Under the pieces are notes generated by a model. That model was given only the letters and a program-made list of their open reading frames with translations, did no database searches and was not told where the DNA came from. The position numbers and the translations under genes were made by a program. Below, piece by piece: positions 6,049 to 6,063 of a stretch of 6,063 bases of DNA (its first letter is position 1; every line of letters starts with the position of its first letter). The DNA is from JBGOTP01 sp041476545. Lineage in GTDB: Bacteria; Acidobacteriota; Vicinamibacteria; Vicinamibacterales; CAVVIG01. Where the stretch lies: positions 1-6,063 of the forward strand of contig JBGOTP010000311.1 in NCBI GenBank assembly GCA_041476545.1. Direction: 5' to 3'.

Positions 6049-6063
6049 CGATCATCTCTCCGC

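Overview
The window is GC-rich DNA with long open frames on both strands. It most resembles the accessory genome of an uncultured, deltaproteobacteria-like soil or sediment bacterium such as Candidatus Binatota/Desulfobacterota-type or Myxococcota lineages. That placement is an inference. It rests on two large secreted, cysteine-rich proteins of a style I associate with those groups (thrombospondin type 3 repeats, Cys-rich modules, a beta-rich C-terminal module ending near a Cys). No rRNA or other marker gene is present to confirm it.

Layout, left to right. The last ~72 codons of a plus-strand gene enter from the left edge and stop at 220; the sequence resembles the conserved tail of TPR-containing regulator or adenylate-cyclase-like proteins. 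A 126-bp convergent spacer follows. A minus-strand gene (347-2752) then encodes an 801-residue exported Cys-rich/TSP3/ZU5-like protein. A 172-bp gap separates it from a second minus-strand gene (2925-5216, possibly starting at 5330). That gene encodes an exported protein with a duplicated Cys-rich helical module followed by a large domain I do not recognise. The two large genes run in the same direction. Each has a strong Shine-Dalgarno site of its own, so they could be co-transcribed or expressed separately. Both products are predicted to leave the cytoplasm, but no enzyme or pathway can be named for either.

Right of about 5330 I see no convincing gene. This stretch holds a cluster of perfect or near-perfect short tandem duplications (9, 10, 9 and 12 bp units, four within about 385 bp), some GC-rich hairpins and an 11-bp direct repeat. 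At 5965-6048 there is an imperfect inverted repeat with the layout of an integron attC site: outer CTAAC/GTTAG arms, an inner 16-bp stem and two extrahelical bases on one arm.

The most interesting points are the attC-like site at the right edge, the tandem-duplication cluster in the leader of the second gene, a 30-bp near-identical segment (27/30) in the 5' parts of both large genes, and the unrecognised C-terminal domain fused to the duplicated Cys modules.
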